This document shows positions 54,278 through 64,000 of a stretch of 64,000 nucleotides of DNA, one piece after another. The notes under the pieces were generated by a model. It ran no database searches. It saw nothing but the letters and a program-made list of their open reading frames with translations, and had not been told where the DNA came from. The stretch is from Chondrosia reniformis (lineage: Eukaryota; Porifera; Demospongiae; Chondrillida; Chondrillidae), in contig OX359189.1 of assembly GCA_947172415.1 (NCBI GenBank), positions 3,672,501 through 3,736,500 on the forward strand. The letters are read 5' to 3'. A program made the position numbers and the translations under genes. Position 1 is the first letter of the stretch. Each line of letters opens with the position of its first letter.

Positions 54278-57200
54278 TGTAAATGATAAGGAAATGGCGA
54301 CTCTTGCCCAGAAGACTAAAGAAGGAACGAAGGGCGTATCCCTTAAGGCTCCCGGATTTACGATGAAGTCGACAATGAAAAATGTTGAGGTAAGAGCGCC
54401 CATAAGTGGGACATTTTAGATATTATTTAAGGCACGGAATGATAAATCGGCCACCCTTTATCTGGAGTATCGCATTAGACCGCAGAGAATTAAAAGGCCG
54501 AAGTCATAACACTTCGGACGGAAGGCATAATACTTCGCACGGTGGCTGCATCGTCACCGAAACGCTCTTGATCGAGGGTTTGATTTGAACCATGGCAAGT
54601 CCACTTCATGCCCTACCCACAACAGCGTTTTGACATTTTAAACGTTCCCCTGTTGCAGAGTAGTGCTTTGGTAAATGTGGGTTGGGTGGGGGGCATCATA
54701 CTTGGGACACCCTGGCGAACTGGTTTTGCTACGAGTTGCAGATTGGCAAGATCAATTGTACATGCATGCCGAATCTTTATTCGATGTCCATGCACTTGGG
54801 ACACGTCTCAACGATCCTATATTACTTATTCTACGTGCAATAACACAATACAAAGTGCACCAGAGAACGTAGGGTCAGGCATCCGTTTTCGGACGACGTC
54901 TAAAATCGGAATCGAGAACTCGGTCGTTAAGCCGTTTGTTTCTCCCCATTCTTGGCCCATGTGTTGAACAGAGAAATACAACACTGTACGCAATGCTAGA
55001 TCTGGATAGGCCCTTTATGTCATAAGCTAATCCAGCGAATACAAAAGTTCCAAAGTAATATTACTTCGAACCGATGTCATCTAATTTCGGATTCTAGACC
55101 GTACATCGCTGAGCGCAAACATTTGTTCATATCTACTTAATGGCTTATCGGACACACTCAAGCCCTGGTCACAGCCGACGTTTCGAATAGAATCGTTTTG
55201 CGACGAGTGAGCATCGCTACGGAGAACCGGTGTCACAGTAAATTCTATCTCCCCTAGATTTTATCCCCATGGATAAATTTTCCTAGGATAAAATATCCCC
55301 CTGGGATACTTTATCCTAGGAAAATTTATCCAACCCTAGGAAATTATATCCTACTCTAGGATAGTATATCCTAGGATATTTTATCTGGGGGATGAAATAT
55401 ACTAGGATAATTTATCCTAATCATTTATACATATGAATGTTAATTAATAATAATAAGCTTGTGATAACTCACTGCATCAACAACTCTCCTGTGTCATTCT
55501 TCACGGTTTTTCGAAATAGAACACCGTTTCGTTCATCAAATTTCTCAGCCTGCTGTCTCAATGCTCTCTTATCATTAGCCGTGAGGATAGCTGAAAATCC
55601 TAAAATTGTATCCACTTTTCGGCCCAAGGTTGCTTCTTATGTATCTAAAGGATTTCATGATGATACGCTTAAATCGTAGAGTATAGGATAAATTATCCTA
55701 GGGTAGGATAAAATTTCCTAGTTTCGTTTATCCGCCCGGATAGTTTATACTATCCGGGCGGATAAAATACACGGGGGATAAAATATCCTGTGACACCGGA
55801 AGGGTTGGGGTCATCAAAAATCGGAATCAGAAATAAAAAAATGAAAAATCAATGGAGGCAAAGTAAATGGAGGAGATGCTACCTACGTAGCACTCAAAAG
55901 CGTGGTTACTGTCTAAGATGCTGAAGAATACTCAGGACAAATGTAATTTGTGGCTTCAGCCTTCTTTTAGCTTCTTCCTGCACAAAGACAGTGGTACCAT
56001 CGTGGGCAGGCATCACACCCAACTAACTGTCGGGCCCTCGGATGTCCACATTCTTTAGTTTGGCACCCTGACTTCAGGTCCTACTCTGGCAGTGCTCCCA
56101 TTGTGTTGTCCTTCCACTGCAAGTACCATGGGTCCGGTAAGTTGTAACCCTCTTCTAGCTGCCTTTGATATCGCCTGATGTCTGCAGAAGACAACGGTGC
56201 TTGCTGTACTGTGTGCGGTGGAGTTATTTGGCTATCCACTTGCATGATTGCAGTAGGCTGTCATCCTGCAAAAGGTAAGCAATGCACAGAGTGGTGACAT
56301 ACTTGGTGTTGTAAAATATTTATTCGAGGAGCTGGTACCATATTTATTTGAATGAGGAGACTATGCTTTACCTTTTTTCTTCTTTGCTGCCTCCTGCTCA
56401 GCTTTCTGTTCTCTTTTTCTTTCACGTTCTTTCATTCGCTTCTCTTTCTCCTCCTGCTTCTTCTTCTTCTCCTCAGCTTTCTCCTCCTTCTCTCTGATGC
56501 ATTGTTCATTTGTGAGAACCCGCCCACAGTCAAGTGAGTACTGGTGTGCCTTTTGCTGTGCTGGTGGTGGTGGCCGCTTTAAAATTGTCTCCAAAGCTCC
56601 TGGTCAAAGTGCCAAAGCGCATGCCTGGAGTCAGATGACTCCAGGAACCGTGCTTGGAACTGTTCTACCTCATCAGCTGTAAAGGTGGGGGACTGAGGTG
56701 GCTCAGCGCATGCTGGCATGACATCAGTAGCACCTTCCTTTCGGGGAGTGCAGAAAGGCACATAGGGAGTGGGTTCACTGTGTGTAGGGTTGCTGCCTGT
56801 CTCCTGCGGAAGTTGTGAAAGTGGCACTCTTTTGTTAATGGGATGTACTCCTGTTGCACGGAAGCACCCAATGACATTTGAGATCGACATCCCCTGTACC
56901 CAAGCCTTTTTGAACACTCCGATTTTGATTTAGAACCTTGCCAGGGTTTTGCGCATAAAAGCGCTGACATTCCTTTCTTCAGTGGCTCTTTATGGATGAA
57001 AACAACCCATTGTCTAGGGGCTGGAGGAGGTGCGTGGTATGAGGTGGCAGGCAAAAAAAGAATTATGTCCTCCTCTGCAGCTATTCTTAGCACTCCCGGG
57101 TTATAATGAGATGCATGGCCATCTAAGAGCAGGAGTAGTGGCCGGGCTGATGGTGCATGCACTAAGAAGTGGTGTTTAAACCACTCCCCAAAGAGCTCTG

Positions 57201-60200
57201 TGTCCATCCACCCATTGTTGGACAGGCCATAGAAGGTTCCAGGCACTTCACCCACCGTCATTTCAGGCTGAAGCTGTTTTCAATTGAAAATAGCCATCGG
57301 TGGAATGCTATATCTGCTGGCACTTGCGCATGCCAAGATAGTGATTTGGGCTTTGTCGCCAGAAGTAACAGCATATGGGTGCTTTTGACCCACATGTGAG
57401 ATGACCTTTGGTAGTTTGTGTACAAGTGGCATTCCAACCTCATCACAGTTGAAAATCTGGCCAGAGCATTGGGTCAAGCCATTGACTTTCAGGGTGTCTT
57501 CCAGCAGATCAAAATATTTGCCAATGACCTCTGGATTGTTTGCACTAGCTCTGGCATATGACAGAGGCTCGCTGTGTCGCAGCATTATCTTAGGATGCCT
57601 TTTGCGGAAAGAGTCCCACCACCCCTTGGATACTTCCACATGGGGATCATGAGTCCTGGCAATTTGTTGACCAATTGCCAGGACATCCCTACGTGACTTG
57701 GCATACCCAATGGATGCACACCCAACAAGGAATTCAACAAGACTCGCTTCTTCCTCATCAGTAAGCAGCCTCTTCCTGCCACTTCTTGCATTCAGCGCCA
57801 CCTTGCCTGATACCCTGTCATGCAAGGTAGACTTGGGGACACCATACTGCTCAGCAGCTCTCTGCACACACATCTTGCCTGCTGCCACTGCCTCGTATGC
57901 CTTCTCCATATTCATTGAGCTATACCCACCATAGGTGGGAAGCTGCTGTGAAGTGAATGGCACATTCACAGGAGCTTTGTTGTGAGACTTCACGACACGA
58001 TAGTAAAGTGGCAATGTCTGGCCAGTCACAAGAAAGGGGACAGAGCCAGCCATGTCTAGAGATACGTAGAGCAGTATAGTCTTTCAGTACACCATACAAT
58101 TTTGTGTGACTGTCTAAGTTTGCTTTTGCTGCAAGCAATGGTTTGCGTGGGCTGTGGTTTGTGTTATGTCAGCTGTCAGTTGACCTTTGGTTTGACCTAA
58201 CAACGCTGAATGCAAGTGCATGGCTGCAAAAGCATAGAGGCACACCTGGACTGTTCTTCAACCACAGCAGACAAAGAGAGAGAGCCGATCGCAACAGAAA
58301 TAATCGCAACTAAACACAGAAAGCCGATAGCAACTGGACTAGCTGCTAAACAAGTCGCAAAGTTTGAATTACATTAATTGGATTGCCTGGAAGACTCTGA
58401 TTTTGAGACCCCAACCCTTCCGGTTCTCCATAGCGATGCTCACTCGTCGCAAAACGATTCTATTCGAAACGACGGCTGTGACCAGGGCTTGAGTGTGTCC
58501 GATTAGCCATTAAGTAGATATGAACAAATGTTTGCGCTCAGCGATGTACGGTCTAGAATCCGAAATTAGATGACATCTGTTCGAAGTAATATTACTTTGG
58601 AACTTTTGTATTTGCTGGATTAGCTTATGACATAAAGGGCCTATCCAGATCTAGCTTTGCGTACTGTGTTGTATTTCTCTGTTCAACACATGGGCCAAGA
58701 ATGGGGAGAAACGAATGGCTTACAACTGAGATCTCAAATCTGATTTTAGATGTCATCCGAAAATGTATGCCTGACCCTACATAAGCTAGAAGTGCATTAA
58801 AATCATTGAAACTTCAGATAAATTAAAAATTGTACCTGTTAACAATTTTACCTGTGTTCCGGCTGCAAAAGCCATGACACTTCTCCCCAGTGTGTTTTAA
58901 GGGAGGCAAAGCAGACATTGTCTAAAGGCTGCAATATACGTATATATTGTATGTGGAGGTAGGCAGAATATTATGACACCTTCACCAGCTGCTAGATGGA
59001 GCCCATCAGGCAGGAGGAGAAAGGGTCTAACTGGTGGAAGGTGCAGCGAAAAGTGATTTTTAAACCATTCTTCAAGTCTATCCGACCACTCTCGGATAGA
59101 CCATAGAATGTTCCAGGTACTTCTCCTACAGTCATCTCAGGCTTCGATTGAAAACCACCATTGCGTTTTTGCCCTACTTTTGCTACTTCCTTTGGCGGCT
59201 TGTGCATTAAGGGTATACCACCTTTGTTGCAATTGAATACCTTGGCTGGTCGATGCATGAGCCCATTTGCATGCATGGTTTCTTCCAAAAGATCGAAATA
59301 CCTGTGAATGACATCAGGATTCTTGGATGCTGTCCGTGAAAACAAAAGTGGCTCAGCCAGCATTCCTTACAGTAAGGTCAAGGTGTCTGGCACGAAAGGA
59401 CTTGCACCAGCCTTTTCTGTATTGGTAGTGGTCTGCACCAAATAAGTTGCGGTCGTCACTGAGTGCCAGGCTCAATTGCTTCTTCTTACTTCTTACTCTG
59501 GTAGCCTGGCACTCCCTTCTGCATTTTGAACAGAATTGAGGGTCTGGGCACTTGGTAGCAATGGAACTCATGACATTGGCTGCTAGTCCAAAAGCAAACC
59601 ATACTTCCACAAAGGAGCATTTATAAAGCCATGGGAATGGGAGATATGAGAGGTCTATACGTATTGCATATGTATGGTACAAATTATTAAAACCTGAATG
59701 TTGGTCGTGCGGCTCATGTGTGTACATGTTGTGTACGCGTCCTGTAGGCGGCCATTTTTGAAGGCAAACATGTTTACTGATCTTGTTACCGCCGAGAATG
59801 TGTGAAATCAATTTTGAAATGTATCTTCCTCAATCAGCAAACGTTGTAGCTTACTTGATTTGTATATTTTAAAAAATAAAGCAGCTATACTCTTCTTGTT
59901 TGAATAAAACATGCAAATATTAAAATATTTCATGAGAGTAACTTTGAATTTTCGATTAATTTGAAACAAACTATGCATCGTCTATGTCAAGGTCAGAGTT
60001 CGAGTCCATATTGTTTCCACAGTCTTCTGGCTCTTTCAATCCTTGTAGTATAGAATCTGTTGCATCTGCAAATTTACCATCCACGGGCTCCCTGTACTGC
60101 CAACTAGAGTCTCGTACTTGTCGAGGCACTGTCGATCTTTTTCAGACAAGTCCATTTCTACAGTGACTTGGATTGGGATTGTACTATTGCTGAAGAATAT

Positions 60201-63109
60201 TAACAAGGTATAATTGGTGGGTGTGGTTGATTTTTTGCAATTCTGCAATTATTAGTACCAGCGAAATGTGAGGGGTAGCCAAATCGCAAACTTAAGTACT
60301 CAAAATTAAACCCGTCTTTTAGGTAGTCCAACATTGAAAAACAAAAAAGTATGTAATTCCTTGCTCATGCTCTATAAAAAGAACAGAAACTGGAAACATT
60401 AAACATTTTCTACCAAAAATAGTAAAGATGACACAGTTCAGTATAGTACAGTACTGTGCCATCCCTACAGAAGTACAGTACAAGAAGGGATGCTACACAG
60501 TGAAGCATATTAGCTGTGCAGGAATCATTCAAGGACTATCTTTAAAGGTGCTTTCCAAAGTACATAGCTACCACTTTGAAGTTTATTGCAGTGGCCAAGA
60601 CTTAATACTAATGGATTTCTCAAGTTAATCACTGTAATGTTATATCACTGCTGTGGCTACTAACAAGTTCTAACAGCTACCTATACATAGCAGTTAATTT
60701 TAATCTGTACTATAAACTGATCTACCCATCTGGATAACAAGTCAGTAGGAAATGTTTGTTATGATTTCTTTGCTGTTGGTGTAGTACTCTCACAATTACA
60801 GTCAGAAATCAAACAATTAATAGCCACAAGCCTGCATTACCGCTTCCAGTGGTGATAACATTGATGTCAGTAGCCGTCCATCCATATACGTATGTACGTA
60901 TGTACGTACTGTTGGAAATACCTAATGTACTACGTACGTATATACAACTCGTATATTTTGCATGTTATAATGCAAACATGGTTATGGAAAGAGGGGGCAG
61001 CTGCACTGCCAGCCCCCGTTAGCTGTGGCCTTGTTGCTATGTACGTGTGTATGTATTTGTAGCCCTTTTCATATGTTAACAGGAAAATTATAAGTTAATG
61101 ATATAATTTCTGTAAGCAGGGACTTAGTTCTTTTATTATTCCTTTCACTATATAGGTCATGTCACCACCAAAAGCTGGTGCATTTAAGGAACGTCCTACT
61201 GGAGGTACAGCTTTTAAAAAGTTTTATGATAGAGGAGATTTTCCAATTGCATTGGAACATGATACTAAAGGCAATAAAATTGCATGGAAAGTAAGCATCC
61301 AACACCTCTACTCAAATGTTTACCATAATGCTTGTTTTAGGCTAACCTTGATAATGAGCAACACTCATGATTATATGTGAACATTAAACCTACACCATTC
61401 TTTATGCTTTCTATGTGTAGGTTGAGATTGAGAAACTTGACTATCACCACTATCTACCTCTCTTCTTTGATGGACTTTGTGAAACTGAGCATCCCTGTGA
61501 ATTTTTTGCCCGTCAAGGAGTTCATGACATGTTAGAACATGGAGGGTCAAAAGTACTTCCAGTTATTCCACAGCTCATTATACCCATTAAGAGTCAGTAA
61601 CGTGTTACTATGTTAATTTTATCTTAATGTACATACGTATGTACGTAAGTCGGCAAACTGTGTAACAGATTATGATTATAAAACTACATCTGCGGATCTG
61701 TGTGTAGAAAGTAACAATTGTAACTTTGGAGAGCCACATACTTATCTTTGTCGTAACAGGAAAATTATAAGTTAATAAGTTACTTTGTACATCAATATTA
61801 TAACTGTACATTCATATGTGGGTACATGTGTATACTAAAATTGAACCTTGTGACATTGTTTTCAGAAATTATGTAAACATATGGCTTCCTGTTCGTAACC
61901 TTGTTTATGTATAATATTTATATCTGTCACCAAAATAGCGGATGCTTGACTAGCTTTTGTTTTCTAGCTTAAATTAACTTTCTTTTCTTTAACGTCAAAT
62001 GTTGAACCAGCAGAGAGTATTTAGAAAACACCTTATGTAACATAAAGCTTGCGCAAAAACAGTTTATAAGAGAAATGGCCTTGAAATTGATGACATTTAA
62101 GCAACGACTGGAATTGGTTAACTGCGGACGTCTAAGAACCAACAAGTAGGCTGAGTTTGCATGGGGGCATCCCATGAGCTTTTTAAACTCGAACTACTTG
62201 TTAGGTAAGTACGTATGTACAGTCAAAACTGTTTATAACAACACCCTTAATTTCTCAAAATTGTGTTATTGTAACCAAATTTTTGTTATAGCCAATCTTC
62301 ATAACAGAATGTGGAATGCAGTCCCCAAAGCTGTTAGTATCATAATTGACTAGATAATTAACATCATAATGGACATAACTGACTAACCAGTGCTGACTCT
62401 CGAATCCACTTGTCATCAGGAACAAGCGTTGCAGTCTGCAACTTGTCTCGTTTTAGTAGGATAGTACCCACCCTGCTTCTCTTAATTTTCAAATCAATAC
62501 TTCTTGTTGAAGAACTCTGCAACATCTTGCTGTGTGGCTTTAGGGTAGATTTTGGAATAGCAGATAATTTCTGTCTTAGTTGATAGAGAAAGCTGGGTTC
62601 TGCTTTGTTTTGTCAATCCTAAACTCTCTGCTTCCGTGCTTATATGAAGCGCAGCCGCTGACATTCTAACCATGTGGCTTTTAATGTATGTGATATACAC
62701 TAGTTCTGATGATCTACGACGTTGTAGTTATATCGTGTGATATTATAATACGTAACAAATGTACGGGAAATATAAGGTGAAAAATTGGTTCCAGATACAT
62801 ATGTCGTTATAAAGAGAATGATGTTCTAACAAGGGACACTATAGACAGTTTTGACCGTATAGCATTTTTATAAAGTATTCTATGATGCAAATCCTAGTAG
62901 CCTAAGAAATCTTATAATGTCTGCTATATTTTATTGATTTATGTGGTACTTTTTTGCAGATGCCCTGAATACTCGCAATCCAAAGGTCCTCTGCACTACT
63001 CTGAAAGTACTTCAACATTTGGTGATTTCAGCCGATTTAGTTGGAGAGGCTCTGGTACCGTATTACAGACAAATTCTACCCATACTCAACATCTACAAAC
63101 AGCAGAATT
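54270..63109 (+). CDS. PACRG: PACRG (Parkin co-regulated gene protein), exons 1-4, 3' end beyond window
   Basis: Exons: 54270-54389, 61156-61290, 61421-61592, 62960-63109, joined in frame by GT/AG introns (phases 0, 0, 1; the last donor GTGAGT at 63110 is phase 1). Exon 1 starts [20 protein letters not shown] and ends [12 protein letters not shown]. Exon 2 has AGAFKERPT and [17 protein letters not shown]. Exon 3 has [20 protein letters not shown] and [15 protein letters not shown], then PQLIIPIK. Exon 4 has [20 protein letters not shown] and [12 protein letters not shown]. These are hallmark PACRG segments of an armadillo-like helical fold. PACRG is a microtubule inner protein at the inner junction of ciliary doublets. 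About 190 codons are present; the remaining C-terminal part lies downstream. No stop or shift occurs in the exons, so the gene looks functional despite transposons in introns 1, 3 and 4. The exon 1 start is chosen for its Kozak context. Confidence 0.95.
55231..55795. mobile_element. 565-bp MITE with 4-bp target duplication inside the pogo TIR
   Basis: Ends TGTCACAG and CTGTGACA, flanked by ccgg on both sides (55227-55230 and 55796-55799). The intact right TIR of the host element (near 58415) shows the empty site with a single ccgg, proving insertion. Subterminal regions are built from about fifteen palindromic variants of ttatcctagg and atccgggcgg. A small open frame (55437-55679) has no known match. 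Confidence 0.85.
56361..58053 (-). pseudogene. Pogo-type transposase in PACRG intron 1
   Basis: From 58053: an N-terminal region, then the HTH ([20 protein letters not shown]). Next are the second DNA-binding part ([20 protein letters not shown]) and the core with [14 protein letters not shown] (first D), [15 protein letters not shown] (second D) and, in another frame, [10 protein letters not shown] (third D). [20 protein letters not shown] lies between. A stop interrupts after the PPMAIFN segment at 57280, and a one-base shift occurs in a T run at about 57060. The C-terminal part (56917-56579) and a Lys/Glu coiled coil (56550-56361) follow. Related to, but clearly different from, the transposase at 49686-51276. 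Inactive as written. Confidence 0.85.
58980..59812 (-). pseudogene. Second, decayed pogo-type transposase fragment in PACRG intron 1
   Basis: On the - strand, 59363-58992 reads [20 protein letters not shown], then [19 protein letters not shown], where the first catalytic aspartate is asparagine, and [20 protein letters not shown]. The preceding frame holds the HTH-side remnant ([13 protein letters not shown]). About half the core, including the last two acidic residues, is missing. Its closest relative in the window is the transposase at 56361-58053. Confidence 0.75.
59813..61155. other. Rest of PACRG intron 1
   Basis: On the - strand near 60180-59985 an acidic ending ([20 protein letters not shown]) just before a stop resembles the acidic tail of a pogo transposase, but this is weak. 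A copy of the dispersed repeat (ttttctaccaaaaatagtaa, gatgctacacagtgaagcat) lies at about 60370-60560. Otherwise no gene is seen. Confidence 0.4.
62220..62857 (-). mobile_element. Short pogo/Tigger-type element in PACRG intron 3
   Basis: Ends CAGTCAAAACTGT and ACAGTTTTGACCG, flanked by TA (62218-62219 and 62858-62859). On the - strand, 62640-62494 reads [20 protein letters not shown] and [15 protein letters not shown], a CENP-B-type HTH that stops before the second domain. The catalytic part is missing. It ends about 100 bases before exon 4. Confidence 0.8.
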
Positions 63110-63645
63110 GTGAGTATAACAGGCTGGGTACTAGTTTTCCCTGCATCTTTACTCTGCTAGTTTTGTGCATGTGCATGAAATAGAATAATGACCCCCAGTT
63201 AGAACTTTTTGGCCACTTTTGTGAACTTATATTTAGTCGTATTCTTAAAGATACTAAATACTTAAGAGTCCAAAAAATTTAGAAAGAAGATTAGAAAAGC
63301 TGAGTTAATTTAAGTTTTCTCAAAGTTGTCATCTGCAAAATAAATAATATATTGCTGCATAAAAGTGTTATAACAATTGTATATATGAGTTCCTATCTAT
63401 CTATTTATAAATATATACAAGCAAGTACTACACGGTGCAAGTTACAAATTTATACACGGATGCAAGTGACTCCCAAAATATTCACAATCAGGTATATTAC
63501 AGGCTACAAGACTTTAGCCACACTGAAATTCTCAACTGCTACATACAGAGTAGTAGTCTCTACAGATCATATAAGGTTAAACACATGGCCTTCCAATTAC
63601 CTTTTCACACCTTAGTATAGACTGAAGATGATGCATCTGCATGCC

Positions 63646-64000
63646 ATTATCAGCAAAAATTCCAGTCTCATGCAAGGGATCTCAGCCAGTAATCACGACA
63701 GATTTGACTTGCCTTGAGTGTGAGCTAGGAGTACCATTGGTTGCTTGCATGCATTCACATAAACAACAGGTTTAGGGACGATTTGGTAACTTCCACACAA
63801 GGGACATTGTTCATGAAGTGGATGAAAGGCCCAGCCTTTATGTCCCTGTGTGCAAGTTACCAAATCGTCCCTAAACCTGTTGTTTATGTGAATGCATGCA
63901 AGCAACCAATGGTACTCCTAGCTCACACTCAAGGCAAGTCAAATCTGTGGTGATTACTGGCTGAGATCCCTTGCATGAGACTGGAATTTTTGCTGATAAT
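63646..64000. repeat. Near-perfect foldback palindrome at the window edge
   Basis: Arms of about 160 bases (63646-63806 and 63838-64000) are reverse complements with only a handful of differences, around a spacer of about 30 bases. The right arm may continue past the window. Both strands give the same 70-codon frame (starting MLACIHINNRFRDD), an artefact of symmetry. It lies in the PACRG intron after exon 4. Confidence 0.9.

Larger units (their letters stand above)
54872..58777 (-). mobile_element. Pogo-type transposon in PACRG intron 1
   Basis: Terminal inverted repeats of about 380 bp starting GGGTCAGGCAT, flanked by TA (54870-54871 and 58778-58779). The left TIR is interrupted at 55230 by a MITE. 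The transposase is on the - strand, opposite to PACRG. TIRs differ at a few percent by eye, so this copy is older than the one at 49176-53972. 55800-56360 between TIR and gene holds no recognised product. Confidence 0.88.

Noticed and set aside
54608..54967. Overlapping frames of 60-119 codons just after PACRG exon 1
   Set aside because: Within intron 1, overlapping the left pogo TIR, without recognisable motifs or splice context.
55437..55679. 80-codon open frame in the CCGG-flanked MITE
   Set aside because: No domain, no relation to a transposase, and partly made of the palindromic repeat.
63693..63953. Two nearly identical 70-codon frames on opposite strands
   Set aside because: Mirror images caused by the foldback palindrome, not genes.
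1..64000. tRNA or rRNA genes
   Set aside because: No cloverleaf with A and B boxes or rRNA-like stretch was recognised by eye; a tRNAscan-SE run would be decisive.

Overview
This is eukaryotic, AT-rich, intron-containing DNA made almost entirely of transposable elements stacked around one recognisable host gene. That gene is PACRG, an axonemal protein, on the + strand from 54270 to beyond the right edge. It has small coding exons, GT/AG introns and an intron-borne transposon load. The transposon set (SCAN-capsid Gmr1-like LTR elements, THAP/DDE_Tnp_4 plus SWIM/YqaJ cassettes, Merlin, pogo-type elements, Penelope-like elements) together with a motile-cilium gene suggests an early-branching animal. 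A sponge is the best guess, but this is inference and nothing in the window proves it.

Layout. 1-5000: two decayed Ty3/gypsy retrotransposons, the first with integrase upstream of reverse transcriptase. 5085-7290: dispersed and inverted repeats plus a minus-strand non-LTR (LINE) fragment. 7868-26931: a giant, much-interrupted inverted repeat about 19 kb across. Its left arm holds a 5'-truncated LINE with target-site duplication and a pogo remnant. Its loop holds a second long palindrome (13322-16170) and a two-gene transposon cassette of convergent genes (SWIM-YqaJ on +, THAP-DDE on -). Its right arm holds a Penelope-type RT, two GIY-YIG fragments and a cluster of small hairpins. 27055-27895: a small pogo element and a possible primase exon fragment.

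28050-37415: an array of a roughly 142-bp satellite, split by a nearly complete Gmr1-like LTR retrotransposon (28772-33825, 5-bp target duplication ctaca) and by a TTAA-flanked DNA element (35408-37147). 37536-38123: a 41-bp tandem repeat, then a CTACA-type microsatellite. That microsatellite continues in pieces at 41615, 49077 and 53973, because three DNA transposons landed in it: a Merlin (38124-41614), a 7.3-kb element with long TIRs and a transposase I cannot assign (41783-49076), and a young pogo-type element that also carries a Ulp1-protease/PHD gene (49176-53972).

54022-64000: the PACRG promoter and exons 1-4. Intron 1 holds another pogo-type transposon (54872-58777, itself carrying a MITE with a 4-bp duplication) and a second decayed pogo copy. 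Intron 3 holds a small pogo element. The intron after exon 4 holds a near-perfect foldback that reaches the window edge.

How it fits together: apart from PACRG, almost every coding stretch is transposase, integrase, reverse transcriptase or a transposon accessory gene, and nearly all carry stops or frameshifts. The most promising items are the unassigned 7.3-kb transposon, the pogo element with a Ulp1-PHD partner gene, the convergent THAP-DDE / SWIM-YqaJ cassette inside the 19-kb inverted repeat, and hammerhead-like motifs in Penelope tails. All identifications are from reading translations and comparing repeats by eye; no search was run.
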